The translations under genes and the position numbers were made by a program. A stretch of DNA of 64,000 bases from Salinicola salarius (GTDB lineage Bacteria; Pseudomonadota; Gammaproteobacteria; Pseudomonadales; Halomonadaceae): positions 158,826 to 222,825 of the forward strand of contig NZ_PZJT01000001.1 in assembly GCF_003206135.1 (NCBI RefSeq), given 5' to 3'. Shown here in pieces: positions 27,436 to 39,631 of this stretch (position 1 is the first letter of the stretch; every line of letters begins with the position of its first letter). The notes under the pieces were generated by a model. That model worked only from the letters and a program-made list of their open reading frames with translations. It had not been told where the DNA came from and made no database searches.

Positions 27436-28449
27436 ATGTTCTACGACGTACTCCGTAACGCCGCCCAGGGCAAGCTGGGCCGAATGCTCGCCTCCAGTGG
27501 CGCGATCGCCTCTCTGACGCTGGGACTCGGCGCGACCGGACTGGCGACCAGCCAGCTCGCACAAGCCGACGACTATCCCGACCATGCCATCGAGTTCATC
27601 GTGCCCTGGTCACCCGGCGGCGGCAGCGATGCCCTGATGCGCATCATTTCCAACGCTGCGCCGAAAGATATCGGCCAGCCGATGCCGGTGATCAACATGC
27701 CTGGCGTCAGCGGCACCATCGGCCTCAAGGAGCTGGCGCAGAAAGATCCCGACGGCTACACCGTGGGCCAGATCCATGAAGGGCTGATGGCCTCCAACGC
27801 CACCGGCCTGACTCAGCTCAACTGGGACGACTTCCAGCCGATCGCCTCGCTGGCCTCATCGCCCCAGTATCTGGTGGTCAATGCCGACAGCGACTGGAAG
27901 ACCTTCGAGGATTTCGCCGAATATGCCAAAGCGCACCCGGGCGAGATTCGCGTTGGCGCCACGCTCGGCGGCATTCCTCACGTGCACGCGGCGATGATCG
28001 AGGACGCCATCGGGGCACAGTTCCGATACGTCGGCTTCGAGGGGACCGGCGCTCGCATTCGCGCGCTGGTCGGCGGCCATATCGACGCCTCGATCGGTGA
28101 TATCTCGTCGAGTCTGGAGTTCGTCAAGAATGGGGATCTGCGCTTCCTGGCCGTCGGCAGCAAGGAGCGCCTCAAGCAGACGCCCGACGTACCGACCTTC
28201 AAGGAACTCGGCTACGACAATCTCAACCTGAGCATCAACCGCGGCATCGTTGCTCCCAAGGGGATCGACCCGGCCAAGGTAGAGACGCTGGCTCAGGGCT
28301 TCGAAGCGATGTCCAAAGATCCCGAGTTCATCAAGCGGGTCAATAACACCGGCGCCGAGGTCGACTTCATGGGGCCTCAGGCCTACGCCGACTATCTCTC
28401 TGACGTCGACGCAACGATCAAGCGCCTCTCTGGAAAGTTGGCAAGATGA
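27436..28449 (+). CDS. TctC-type periplasmic solute-binding protein (tripartite tricarboxylate transporter)
   Basis: This is a 337-residue secreted protein. A signal peptide of about 44 residues ends AQA before DDYP. The mature part begins with the Bug/TctC pattern YPDHAIEFIVPWSPGGGSDALMRII and has PGVSGTIGLKEL, GATLGGIPHVHAAMIE and GGHIDASIGD. These proteins bind carboxylates (citrate, aromatic acids, nicotinate and others) and deliver them to TctAB. The ligand cannot be read from sequence. It is the first gene of the TTT triad and lies 113 bp after the CHR pair. Its stop overlaps the tctB start within a duplicated 15-bp segment. Confidence 0.92.
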   Translation: MFYDVLRNAAQGKLGRMLASSGAIASLTLGLGATGLATSQLAQADDYPDHAIEFIVPWSPGGGSDALMRIISNAAPKDIGQPMPVINMPGVSGTIGLKELAQKDPDGYTVGQIHEGLMASNATGLTQLNWDDFQPIASLASSPQYLVVNADSDWKTFEDFAEYAKAHPGEIRVGATLGGIPHVHAAMIEDAIGAQFRYVGFEGTGARIRALVGGHIDASIGDISSSLEFVKNGDLRFLAVGSKERLKQTPDVPTFKELGYDNLNLSINRGIVAPKGIDPAKVETLAQGFEAMSKDPEFIKRVNNTGAEVDFMGPQAYADYLSDVDATIKRLSGKLAR

Positions 28450-28468
28450 ACGCTGGCAAGATGAACGA
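28439..28468 (+). repeat. 15-bp tandem duplication of the tctC-stop/tctB-start junction
   Basis: TGGCAAGATGAACGC (28439-28453) and TGGCAAGATGAACGA (28454-28468) differ at one base. Each holds an ATG in the tctB frame (28446 and 28461). The tctC stop TGA (28447-28449) lies in the first copy. Confidence 0.85.
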
Positions 28469-28994
28469 TAACGCCGAGATGGTCTCCCGCCCTGCGCGGG
28501 AGGCCAGCAGCGAGCGCGGCAAGGCGCTCGCCAACGTTATTTTCAACATCGCCCTGGCCGCGCTATTCCTCGGGCTTTTCGTGCAGGCCGGCGACTTGCC
28601 ATCATCGATGTGGGAACCGCTGGGTGCCGGCTCGTTCCCGCGATTGGTTCTCGGGGCGCTGGTGATCTTCAACCTGGCGATCGTGGTGCAGTCGATGACG
28701 GCGCTGCGCAACACTGACCGATCGGCGAGCGTCGGTGCAAGACAGTGGTTCCTGCAGCGACGCCTGGCTTTTGCCACCCTGGCGGCATTTTCCGTTTACG
28801 CACTGCTCATGCCGTGGATCGGATTCGCTCTGGCGTCGTTGCTGTTCCTGCTCGCGGTCCAGTTCATTCTGGGGGCTCGTCGCGGCCGCCGATTGTTGAT
28901 CGCCGCGATCATCGCCGTCGTCTTCGGTCTTGGCCTGCACTTGCTGTTCAGCCAGGTGTTCCTGATTTCGCTACCTCCGGGACGCCTGTGGTAA
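28446..28994 (+). CDS. TctB-type small membrane subunit (tripartite tricarboxylate transporter)
   Basis: The protein has 182 residues. A polar N-terminus of about 35 residues is followed by four hydrophobic helices (VIFNIALAALFLGLFVQAG; FPRLVLGALVIFNLAIVV; LAFATLAAFSVYALLMPWIGFALASLLFLLAVQFIL; and the C-terminal LIAAIIAVVFGLGLHLLFSQVFLISLPPG). The motif EPLGAGSFPRLVLGAL is typical of TctB, and the ending LPPG is common in the family. The start could be ATG 28446 or ATG 28461 because the junction is duplicated. It forms the membrane complex with TctA. Confidence 0.88.
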   Translation: MNAGKMNDNAEMVSRPAREASSERGKALANVIFNIALAALFLGLFVQAGDLPSSMWEPLGAGSFPRLVLGALVIFNLAIVVQSMTALRNTDRSASVGARQWFLQRRLAFATLAAFSVYALLMPWIGFALASLLFLLAVQFILGARRGRRLLIAAIIAVVFGLGLHLLFSQVFLISLPPGRLW

Positions 28995-29076
28995 TCCGAA
29001 GCCGGTAACCCCGGGTCGATCGCCCGGAACTGCCGATCCGAATCGAACAAGATCAACGGGATCAAGAGAGCTTTCC

Positions 29077-30582
29077 ATGCCGATGACAGATGCGCTGCTC
29101 AGCAGCGTCGAACAACTGTTTTCGCTGGCGACCCTCGTCAGCATGATGATTGGCGTCGTGGCAGGTGTCGTGGCCGCCGCCATTCCCGGTTTCACGATTA
29201 CCATGGCGATCGTGCTGACACTGCCGGTGACTTTTACCATGTCGCCGCTTCAGGGCGTGGCCACCATGCTTGCCGTATATGTCGGCGGTGGCTCGGGCGG
29301 GTTGATCAGTGCCGCCCTGCTGGGCATTCCCGGCACCCCTTCCGCCGTCGCGACTACCTTCGATGCCTACCCGATGGCGCGCAAGGGTGAGCCAGGACGG
29401 GCGCTGGCGCTGGGTATCTGGGCCTCGTTCTTCGGCGCCCTGGTCAGTGCCGTGGTGCTGATCGTCGCCGCCCCGCCGCTGGCGATGATCGCGGTCAAAC
29501 TCGGCCCCTGGGAGTACTTCTCGCTCATTCTGTTCGCGGTCACCGTGGTGGCGAGCCTGGTGGGCAAATCGATCCTCAAGGGGTTGATGATGAGCCTGCT
29601 GGGACTTTTCATCGCGACCGTGGGCCAGGATCCGATGATGGGCGTTCCCCGCTTCACCTTCGGTGTCGACGTGCTGGCTGCCGGTATTCCGTTCCTGGTA
29701 GTGCTGATCGGCATCTTCGCGGTCAGCCAACTCGCCAGCGAAGTCGAGAATCCCGAAGAACTCCATCAAGGAAAAGCGCTGGTGGGCGGCAAGATACGAT
29801 TCCACCCTTTCGCGGTGATGCGTGAAGTGCTGAGCCGTCCGGTGAATCTATTGCGCTCTTCGATGCTGGGCGTGGTCATCGGTGCCGTACCTGGCGCCGG
29901 TGGCAGTATCGCCAATCTGATCGCTTACGATCAGGCCAAACGCGCCTCGAAGACACCGGAACGCTTCGGTACCGGCATAGCCGACGGCGTGGTGGCCTCC
30001 GAGTCCGGGAATTCCGCGACGGCCGGCGGCGGTCTGATCCCGATGATCGCACTGGGCATTCCCGGCAGCGCCGTCGATGCGGTACTCATGGCAGCCTTGA
30101 TGGTGCAAGGTGTCAGCGTGGGCCCCAGGCTCATCATGGACAACGCCGACCTGGTCTATGGCATGTTTCTGGCAATGTTCCTGGCCGCCGGCATGGTGCT
30201 GGCCTTCTGTCTGATCAGCATGCGCTGGTTTCTGCGGATCACCGAGATTCCCAAGTCGATCATCGTACCGGTGGTACTGGTCTGCTGCGCAGTCGGCGCG
30301 CTGGCGCTGAACAACCGGGTTACCGACCTCTACCTGCTGATCGGCGTCGGCCTGGTGGGCTATCTGCTGGCCAAGCTCGATTATCCGCTGGCGCCGCTGG
30401 TGCTCGGCGTCATTCTCGGGCCGATCGCCGAGACCAATCTGCGTCGCGCACTAATGGCCGACGGGGACTGGACGCTGTTCTTCACGCGGCCGATTTCGGC
30501 CGGGCTCCTGATTCTGGCCGTGCTGTCGGTGGCGTTTACCGCCCGACGCATCCTCCAGCAACGAGCCGCCGCCCGCGCCTGA
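29077..30582 (+). CDS. TctA-type large permease (tripartite tricarboxylate transporter)
   Basis: This is a 501-residue inner-membrane protein with about 11-12 helices. TctA landmarks are GVVAGVVAAAIPGFTITMAIVLTLPVTF, a GGGSGGLISAALLGIPGTPSAVATTFDAYPMARKG block, and a second-half repeat with VPGAGGSIANLIAYDQAKRASKTPERFGTG and GIPGSAVDAVLMAAL. It carries the substrate with TctB and the periplasmic TctC, driven by ion gradient. An AGAGAG site precedes ATG 29077. It is the last gene of the operon, and a terminator hairpin follows. Confidence 0.95.
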   Translation: MPMTDALLSSVEQLFSLATLVSMMIGVVAGVVAAAIPGFTITMAIVLTLPVTFTMSPLQGVATMLAVYVGGGSGGLISAALLGIPGTPSAVATTFDAYPMARKGEPGRALALGIWASFFGALVSAVVLIVAAPPLAMIAVKLGPWEYFSLILFAVTVVASLVGKSILKGLMMSLLGLFIATVGQDPMMGVPRFTFGVDVLAAGIPFLVVLIGIFAVSQLASEVENPEELHQGKALVGGKIRFHPFAVMREVLSRPVNLLRSSMLGVVIGAVPGAGGSIANLIAYDQAKRASKTPERFGTGIADGVVASESGNSATAGGGLIPMIALGIPGSAVDAVLMAALMVQGVSVGPRLIMDNADLVYGMFLAMFLAAGMVLAFCLISMRWFLRITEIPKSIIVPVVLVCCAVGALALNNRVTDLYLLIGVGLVGYLLAKLDYPLAPLVLGVILGPIAETNLRRALMADGDWTLFFTRPISAGLLILAVLSVAFTARRILQQRAAARA

Positions 30583-30589
30583 CAGAAGC

Positions 30590-30635
30590 GAGCGGTACTC
30601 CCGCACTGGGCGTACCGCTCATCCGTTCATCTTTT
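30590..30635 (+). terminator. Hairpin terminator after tctA
   Basis: GAGCGGTAC (30590-30598) pairs with GTACCGCTC (30612-30620); ATCCGTTCATCTTTT follows. The stem is perfect, the loop is 13 nt and the T tract is delayed. Confidence 0.6.
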
Positions 30636-30740
30636 CATTCGCGCTCAGCGAGAGATGTGCCAGGGCCTGATGCCGGTTCAGCGCGGCCGTGCATGAAACG
30701 GCAATAGGCCCTAACATGGCGACCGATCATCGGAGGTCGC

Positions 30741-31853
30741 ATGGCACAGCCTTTCCCCTATCCAGATACGGCCACTTTTCGTGGCGACACGCTCAATTTT
30801 CGTGGCGAAACGCCGTTTTCCCGAGCCGCCTCGGCGACAGGCCGAATCGGTCTGGCGCCAATGGAGGGCGTCATCGATGCCGACACCCGTGCGCTGTTGA
30901 GCGAGGCCGGCGCGCTGGACTGGTGTGTCACCGAATTCGTGCGGGTCGTCGATGCGAAATTGCCGCCGAGGGTGTTTCTGCGCCACTGCCCCGAGCTGGC
31001 GACGGCAGGTTCGTGCGGGCCGATCACTCCCTCGGCCACGCCCGTCACGCTGCAGTTGCTCGGCTCAGATCCGCAGGCACTGGCGGCCAATGCCGAACAG
31101 GCCATCGCACAGGAGGCGACGCGGCTCGATCTCAACTTTGGCTGCCCGGCCAAGACCGTCAACCGTCACGATGGCGGTGCGTCGCTGCTGCGTACGCCAG
31201 CGCGCGTCTACGCTGCCGTCGCGGCGGTATCGGATGTCGGGAAACGATTCGGCGTTTCGGTCAATGCCAAGCTGCGCCTCGGCTTCGATGACAAGCAATT
31301 GGCCCTGGCCTGCGCGCAAGCGGCCGAAGCCGGCGGTGCGGACGAGCTGGTCGTTCACGCCCGAACGCGACGCGAGGGCTATCGCCCGCCGGCTCACTGG
31401 GAATGGATAGCCCGGATTCGAACCGCCGTGAGCGTGCCGGTGGTGGCCAATGGCGATATCTGGTCGCTGGAGGATTACTGGAAGGCGCGCACGCTCTCGG
31501 GCTGCCGTGATGTGATGCTGGGTCGCGGCATGCTGGCAGACCCCTGGCTGGCACGGCGTATCCGTCATTGGCAGATCTCGGGCGGCGAGCGCCTGCCCGC
31601 TACGCCGTGGTCGGCACGTAGCGACATGCTGAACCGCTATGCCGAGACCAAACGAAGCGCGGGAATGTCGGAGAAGGTGATCGTGTCACTGTTGAAACAG
31701 TGGCTGAACATCATGCGCGGCCGAGATACGGAGGCGGCAACGCGCTTCATGGCATTGCGCCGGGAGACAGCACTGGATGCCTTCCTCGCGGGCCTGAACG
31801 CCTCCGAACCGGCTCCGCCGCCGACTAGCGACACCTCGACAGCGCTTGCCTAG
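30741..31853 (+). CDS. dusC: tRNA-dihydrouridine(16) synthase DusC
   Basis: The protein has 370 residues, longer than E. coli DusC (about 315) because of N- and C-terminal extensions. The FMN-barrel motifs are GLAPMEGVIDADTR, LDLNFGCPAKTVNRHDGGASLL (active-site Cys), HARTRREGY and GRGMLADPWL. The sequence GCPAKTVNRHDGGA is characteristic of the DusC branch, which reduces U16 of tRNAs using NADPH. The N-terminal extension (TFRGDTLNFRGET) encodes an imperfect seven-residue repeat, matching a diverged 21-bp duplication at 30776-30817. GGAGG lies upstream of ATG 30741. It lies upstream of the tRNA cluster, which is on the opposite strand. Confidence 0.92.
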   Translation: MAQPFPYPDTATFRGDTLNFRGETPFSRAASATGRIGLAPMEGVIDADTRALLSEAGALDWCVTEFVRVVDAKLPPRVFLRHCPELATAGSCGPITPSATPVTLQLLGSDPQALAANAEQAIAQEATRLDLNFGCPAKTVNRHDGGASLLRTPARVYAAVAAVSDVGKRFGVSVNAKLRLGFDDKQLALACAQAAEAGGADELVVHARTRREGYRPPAHWEWIARIRTAVSVPVVANGDIWSLEDYWKARTLSGCRDVMLGRGMLADPWLARRIRHWQISGGERLPATPWSARSDMLNRYAETKRSAGMSEKVIVSLLKQWLNIMRGRDTEAATRFMALRRETALDAFLAGLNASEPAPPPTSDTSTALA

Positions 31854-31973
31854 AAAGCGTCCTCACCGTCTCCAGCCGGCTAAACCGCCACATGTGGCCG
31901 GCGCGTCGAAGTCCCATCGGTGGTTCGGCCGCGATCGGCCAGATACCGCCGATCAATACCCGACAAACAAAAC

Positions 31974-32008
31974 CCCCCGCATCCTGTATGAGAACAGGAG
32001 TGCGGGGG
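31974..32008. terminator. Terminator hairpin between dusC and the tRNA cluster
   Basis: CCCCCGCA pairs with TGCGGGGG (31975-32008), with CCTGT/ACAGG inside. On the minus strand it is followed by TTTTGTTTGT, which suits termination of the tRNA-Arg transcript. On the plus strand CTTTCG follows. Confidence 0.7.
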
Positions 32009-32020
32009 CTTTCGTCTATA

Positions 32021-32097
32021 TGGCGCGCCCGGGAGGATTCGAACCTCCGACCACCTGATTCGTAGTCAGGTACTCTATCCAGCTGAGCTACGGGCGC
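32021..32097 (-). tRNA. tRNA-Arg (anticodon ACG), copy 2
   Basis: This is a 77-nt cloverleaf read on the minus strand: GCGCCCG acceptor, D-arm AGCTCAGCTGGATAGAG, anticodon stem CCTGA/TCAGG around CTACGAA (anticodon ACG, read as ICG), T-loop TTCGAAT, and encoded discriminator G plus CCA. It is identical to the copy at 32145-32221. Confidence 0.97.
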
Positions 32098-32144
32098 TTG
32101 AAATCTTGTGAAGCAGCGATGCCGGTTTACCCGACTTCAGTGAG

Positions 32145-32221
32145 TGGCGCGCCCGGGAGGATTCGAACCTCCGACCACCTGATTCGTAGTCAGGTACTCT
32201 ATCCAGCTGAGCTACGGGCGC
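32145..32221 (-). tRNA. tRNA-Arg (anticodon ACG), copy 1
   Basis: This is identical in all 77 nt to the copy at 32021-32097 and carries encoded CCA. It lies between tRNA-Ser and the second copy, probably on one transcript. Confidence 0.97.
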
Positions 32222-32290
32222 TTGATCCACTAACTTCTTTTACACTGTCTTTCTTCACACTGTGTTGATCGCGGTTTCCGATTTCCCGGA

Positions 32291-32385
<95 letters not shown>

Positions 32386-32602
32386 CCGATCAGCACGGCG
32401 CGTAGATTACCGATTCCGATGAGTGTTGTCCAGCCAACAGACAAACTTTTTTCGAAAAAAACCTTAGAGGATGAAGAAGTTACCAGAAAGCCAAGTATAG
32501 AAGGCTGATACCTGTGGACGAAGAAGGTCTTCAGGGGTAGCCCGAGCCGATAAAGGGGACGACTTCACCAGCCCAGACGGAACCAAAGCGCCTATCCAGC
32601 AC

Positions 32603-32800
32603 TCACGCGCCAGGATCGCCGTCTTCGTCTTCGGATTTCTCGCGCTGAATGCGCTGATAGATCTCTTCACGGTGGACGGCCACATCCTTGGGCGCATTCA
32701 CGCCAATACGCACCTGATTCCCTTTCACTCCCAGAACCGTGACGGTAATGTCGTCGCCGATCATGAGAGTCTCTCCCACGCGGCGGGTCAGGATGAGCAT
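32603..32800 (-). CDS. csrA: Carbon storage regulator CsrA (RsmA)
   Basis: The protein has 65 residues. [51 protein letters not shown] is the full CsrA sequence pattern, including the RNA-binding start LTRRVGE and the VAVHREEIY helix. The tail is acidic. It is a dimeric RNA-binding protein that represses or stabilises mRNAs by binding GGA motifs, controlling motility, biofilm and carbon metabolism. The order lysC-csrA-tRNA-Ser-tRNA-Arg on one strand is conserved in this group. It is separated from lysC by about 229 bp, so it probably has its own promoter. Confidence 0.98.
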   Translation of the reverse strand: MLILTRRVGETLMIGDDITVTVLGVKGNQVRIGVNAPKDVAVHREEIYQRIQREKSEDEDGDPGA

Positions 32801-33029
32801 TATCTGATCTCCTTCTCAGGGCCTTCTTCCATTCTCGGGTCACGTTCTCGGGCTTCCGCGAGGCAAGCCTGCCACCCGAGAAGCGATTATGCGTCATACG
32901 AACCTTAAGGCCAATGACGCCGTTCCTTGCAAACCCGCGGCAACGTTGAAAGAACGCATGTTCCTTTCACTTCCTTCCAACTCACCCTTAGCGTAGAACG
33001 CCTGAGACATTGTTGAAGGTGTTATTCAG

Positions 33030-34274
33030 CTATTCGCTCTGAATACTGTCTTTGTCGAGGCTAAAAGCGGTGTGCAATGCCCGAACGGCAAGTTCCATCG
33101 CCTTCTCGTCGATCACCACGGATATCTTGATCTCGGATGTCGACACCATACGGATGTTGATGTTCTCTTCGGAGAGCACCCGGAACATCCTGGACGCCAC
33201 GCCGGCGTGAGAACGCATGCCGACACCGACCAGCGAGACCTTGGCGATGTTTTCGTCGCCACGCAGCTCCCCTCCACCAAGCGCCGGGATGACGTCATTC
33301 TGCAGAATCCGCATGGTCTGCTTGTAGTCGCCCTTGGCCACGGTGAAGGTGAAATCGGTGTAGTCGCCTGCCGGGGCCACGTTCTGCACGATCATGTCGA
33401 CTTCGATATTGGCATCGGCGATCGGCCCCAGGATGCGCGAGGCCACGCCGGGCACATCAGGAGTATTGAGCAGGGTCAGCTTGGCTTCGTTCGCCGTGAA
33501 GGCGATACCGGAAATGAGCGGTTCTTCCATCGATTCGAATTCCTCGTCTGCCACGATCAGCGTGCCCGGTCCTTCCTCGAAACTCGAAAGCACGCGTAAC
33601 GGTACGTTGTATTTGCCGGCGAACTCCACGGCGCGGATCTGCAACACCTTGGAGCCCAGGCTGGCGAGTTCCAGCATCTCCTCGACCGTAATCTTCTCCA
33701 GGCGCTGAGCCTTGGAGCAGACGCGGGGGTCCGTGGTGTAGACGCCGTCGACGTCAGTGTAGATCTGGCACTCATCGGCATTCAGGGCCGCGGCCAGGGC
33801 GACACCGGTCGTGTCCGAACCGCCGCGCCCCAGCGTGGTGATGTTGCCTTCCTCGTCAACGCCCTGGAAACCCGCGACGACGACGACCTGACCATCGTTC
33901 AGATCGTCCTGAATCTCATCGGTCTCGATGCGCTGGATCCGCGCCTTGGTGTGCGCGCTGTCGGTACGGATTCCTACCTGAGCACCGGTATAGGAGGTCG
34001 CCGGCACGCCCAGCTGATGCAGAGCCATGGCCAGCAGCGAGATCGTGACCTGCTCCCCGGTCGAGACCAGCATGTCCATCTCGCGAGGCGTCGGGTCCTC
34101 GTTGATCTGGCTGGCCAGTTCGATGAGCCGGTTGGTCTCGCCGCTCATTGCCGACACCACAACCACGACCTGATGCCCCGCGTCGCGGTCCCGCTTGACC
34201 TTCTCGGCTACCGCCTTGATCCGCTCGACCGAGCCGACCGATGTACCTCCAAACTTTTGTACGTATAGCGCCAT
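33030..34274 (-). CDS. lysC: Aspartate kinase (aspartokinase)
   Basis: The protein has 414 residues. The kinase motif MALYVQKFGGTSVGSVERI is followed by STGEQVTISLLAMAL and GRGGSDTTGVALAAAL. Two C-terminal ACT domains (ITLLNTPDVPGVASRI-like, KVSLVGVGMRSHAGVASRMF) allow feedback control. It phosphorylates L-aspartate, the first step to Lys, Met, Thr, Ile and diaminopimelate; in halophiles it also feeds ectoine through aspartate semialdehyde. It is the monofunctional type, not fused to homoserine dehydrogenase. It follows alaS by 74 bp on the same strand; a GC-rich hairpin lies in that gap. No lysine riboswitch fits in so short a leader. Confidence 0.97.
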   Translation of the reverse strand: MALYVQKFGGTSVGSVERIKAVAEKVKRDRDAGHQVVVVVSAMSGETNRLIELASQINEDPTPREMDMLVSTGEQVTISLLAMALHQLGVPATSYTGAQVGIRTDSAHTKARIQRIETDEIQDDLNDGQVVVVAGFQGVDEEGNITTLGRGGSDTTGVALAAALNADECQIYTDVDGVYTTDPRVCSKAQRLEKITVEEMLELASLGSKVLQIRAVEFAGKYNVPLRVLSSFEEGPGTLIVADEEFESMEEPLISGIAFTANEAKLTLLNTPDVPGVASRILGPIADANIEVDMIVQNVAPAGDYTDFTFTVAKGDYKQTMRILQNDVIPALGGGELRGDENIAKVSLVGVGMRSHAGVASRMFRVLSEENINIRMVSTSEIKISVVIDEKAMELAVRALHTAFSLDKDSIQSE

Positions 34275-34302
34275 GAGTCTGCTTATCGCTCCCTAGCGTT
34301 GT

Positions 34303-34324
34303 CGGCCGGCGCTGGCGCCGGCCG
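34303..34324 (-). terminator. Strong GC hairpin between alaS and lysC
   Basis: CGGCCGGCGC (34303-34312) and GCGCCGGCCG (34315-34324) form a perfect 10-bp stem. There is no T tract on the minus strand, so it may be a pause or processing site rather than a full terminator. Confidence 0.4.
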
Positions 34325-34348
34325 TGAATGCATTTAGCTCGGCTGCGC

Positions 34349-36958
<2,610 letters not shown>

Positions 36959-37337
36959 TCCGTGGCGATAGGCGCGTCCACGGCGGCTAGCAGACCACGT
37001 GGCGACGCAAAATCCGGCAACGGAAAGGCGCTATCAACACCTTTCCGGCCATCGCAAAGCGCATTAGTATAACGTGGAGGGCCGATAGTCTGTCGAGTGC
37101 GACACCGTCGTTGCCGGGATTCACCATGACTCTCCCTTCGCTACCGACTCCGCGAAACGACCGAAGAGGGTATGAGGAGAAAAGGTGGTGCGAAGGAAAG
37201 GTGGCACGAAGGAAAGGGAATGCGAGAAGGGAATCAGCGACACATCAGAGATAGCGTGCCGCGTAGAAGCAACGACACGAGGCTGTGAGCGAACCCGTAA
37301 ACAGGGATCCAGAAGGCCGAACTTCAGGAGCCGAAGG
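36959..37337. other. Gene-free gap alaS-recX with a short tandem duplication
   Basis: No supported coding frame was seen in this 379-bp stretch. It must hold the alaS promoter. At 37182-37197 and 37198-37213 a 16-bp unit (AAGGTGGTGCGAAGGA, then AAGGTGGCACGAAGGA) is duplicated with two differences, in a purine-rich tract. Confidence 0.6.
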
Positions 37338-37829
37338 TCACGCCTCGTCGTTCCAGGCATGTCTCATGGCATGGCGAACCTGGTCGAATTCGAAGCCGCG
37401 CCCCGCCAGAAAGCGCTCGCGCCTGGCGCGTTCCCGTGGCGTTGCGCCAGGGCCGTCGAAACGCTTGGCCAGTGCCTCGCAAGCCAGACTTCGCCAATCG
37501 GGAGATTCCGCCTCGAAAGCCAGCACTATCAGCGGTTCGGCGATGCCTCGCTGGCCCATGTCGACACGAATCCTGACAGGCCCCTGCCCCCGCGCGATGC
37601 GCGAGCGTACGAAGACCTCGGCGAAACGCGCATCGGACTGAAGGCCTTCATCGGCCAGATCATCCAGCAAGCGATGGATATCGTCGCCGTCGACGCCTTT
37701 GGCGCTCAGCCGACTCGCCAGCTCGGCGCGAGAGTACTCGCGCCGGGCCAGATACTGGATAGCCATGTCCCGGGGAGAGACCTCTCGGGACCTGGCGCCG
37801 TCGGAGGGCTCGCCGCCGTTACCGAACAT
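37338..37829 (-). CDS. recX: Regulatory protein RecX
   Basis: The protein has 163 residues. RecX repeats are visible: AIQYLARREYSRAELASRLSAKG, then a second helical repeat (LDDLADEGLQSDARFAEVFVRSRIARGQGPVRIRVDMGQRGI) and a third near the C-terminus. It binds RecA filaments and limits their activity. It starts 19 nt after the recA stop, so it is in the recA operon and under the same SOS control. Confidence 0.94.
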   Translation of the reverse strand: MFGNGGEPSDGARSREVSPRDMAIQYLARREYSRAELASRLSAKGVDGDDIHRLLDDLADEGLQSDARFAEVFVRSRIARGQGPVRIRVDMGQRGIAEPLIVLAFEAESPDWRSLACEALAKRFDGPGATPRERARRERFLAGRGFEFDQVRHAMRHAWNDEA

Positions 37830-37848
37830 TCGTAGCTCCCGGAAAGCC

Positions 37849-38913
<1,065 letters not shown>

Positions 38914-38978
38914 GAACGTCTCCTATGAATGCGCAGGGTGAGACGGGGCAACGCCGGTCACGGCGCTCGGCTCACATA

Positions 38979-38994
38979 CTGTATGATTAGACAG
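38979..38994. promoter_or_regulatory. LexA (SOS) box upstream of recA
   Basis: CTGTATGATTAGACAG fits CTGT-N8-ACAG, and TA flanks extend the symmetry (TACTG...CAGTA). It is about 66 bp before the recA start. Confidence 0.93.
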
Positions 38995-39092
38995 TAGTAT
39001 GGCGAAAAAACCGTCGCGCGCCTATCCCCGTTCGAAGTTTTTCGATCAAGTTCTGATAACGGTCGCAACGTCAGCGTCGTCGCCGATGCGGA

Positions 39093-39623
39093 TCATGCCT
39101 CAGGGCCACTTTGCGACAGCAATTCTATCAACCCGGCCAATGCCACCGACACGGCCAGCTCACGCACGCCCTGGCGATCGCCGGGCAAGCGAAGGCAGCG
39201 TACGTGCTGGTCTCTTTCATCGCCCCAGGCGAACCACACCGTACCCACCGGCTTCTCGGCGCTGCCACCCTCCGGGCCGGCAATGCCGCTGACCGCAACG
39301 CCAAGCTCCGCGCCGCTGTCACGGCAGGCGCCAGCGACCATTTCGCGCACGGTCGCCTCGCTGACGGCGCCGTGCGTCTCCAGCGTCACGTTCGAGACTC
39401 CCAGCAGGCGCTGCTTGGCGGCATTGGAATAGGTCACGTAACCGGTTTCGAAATAAGCGGAACTACCGGCGATCGCGGTGATGGCGCTGGCGACGCCGCC
39501 GCCGGTGCAGGATTCCGCCGTCGTCACCCGAACGCCTCGTGCCAGACAGGCTTCGCCCAGACGCCGGGACAGCTCGTCGCACCCCAGTTGGACCTCGGAA
39601 GGCACCGTGGATTCCAGTGACAT
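39093..39623 (-). CDS. pncC: Nicotinamide-nucleotide amidohydrolase PncC (CinA C-terminal domain)
   Basis: The protein has 176 residues, a stand-alone CinA C-terminal domain. Motifs are TTAESCTGGGVASAITAIAGSSAYFETGYVTYSNAAKQRLLGV, AVSEATVREMVAGA, AVSGIAGPEGGSAEKPVGTVWFAW. It deamidates NMN to NaMN in pyridine-nucleotide recycling. The position just upstream of recA is common in gammaproteobacteria. ATG 39623 is supported by AGGAGAGGTC directly upstream; the in-frame extension to 39650 would run into a tandem repeat. About 180 bp separate its stop from the recA start, and the LexA box lies in that gap. Confidence 0.95.
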   Translation of the reverse strand: MSLESTVPSEVQLGCDELSRRLGEACLARGVRVTTAESCTGGGVASAITAIAGSSAYFETGYVTYSNAAKQRLLGVSNVTLETHGAVSEATVREMVAGACRDSGAELGVAVSGIAGPEGGSAEKPVGTVWFAWGDERDQHVRCLRLPGDRQGVRELAVSVALAGLIELLSQSGPEA

Positions 39624-39631
39624 GACCTCTC

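Noticed and set aside
34275..34348. A lysine riboswitch before lysC
   Set aside because: The gap is only 74 bp and holds one simple GC hairpin; the lysine riboswitch needs far more sequence.
38999..39292. A short plus-strand frame starting beside the LexA box
   Set aside because: Two thirds of it is antisense to pncC and it has no family features; the box is explained by recA.
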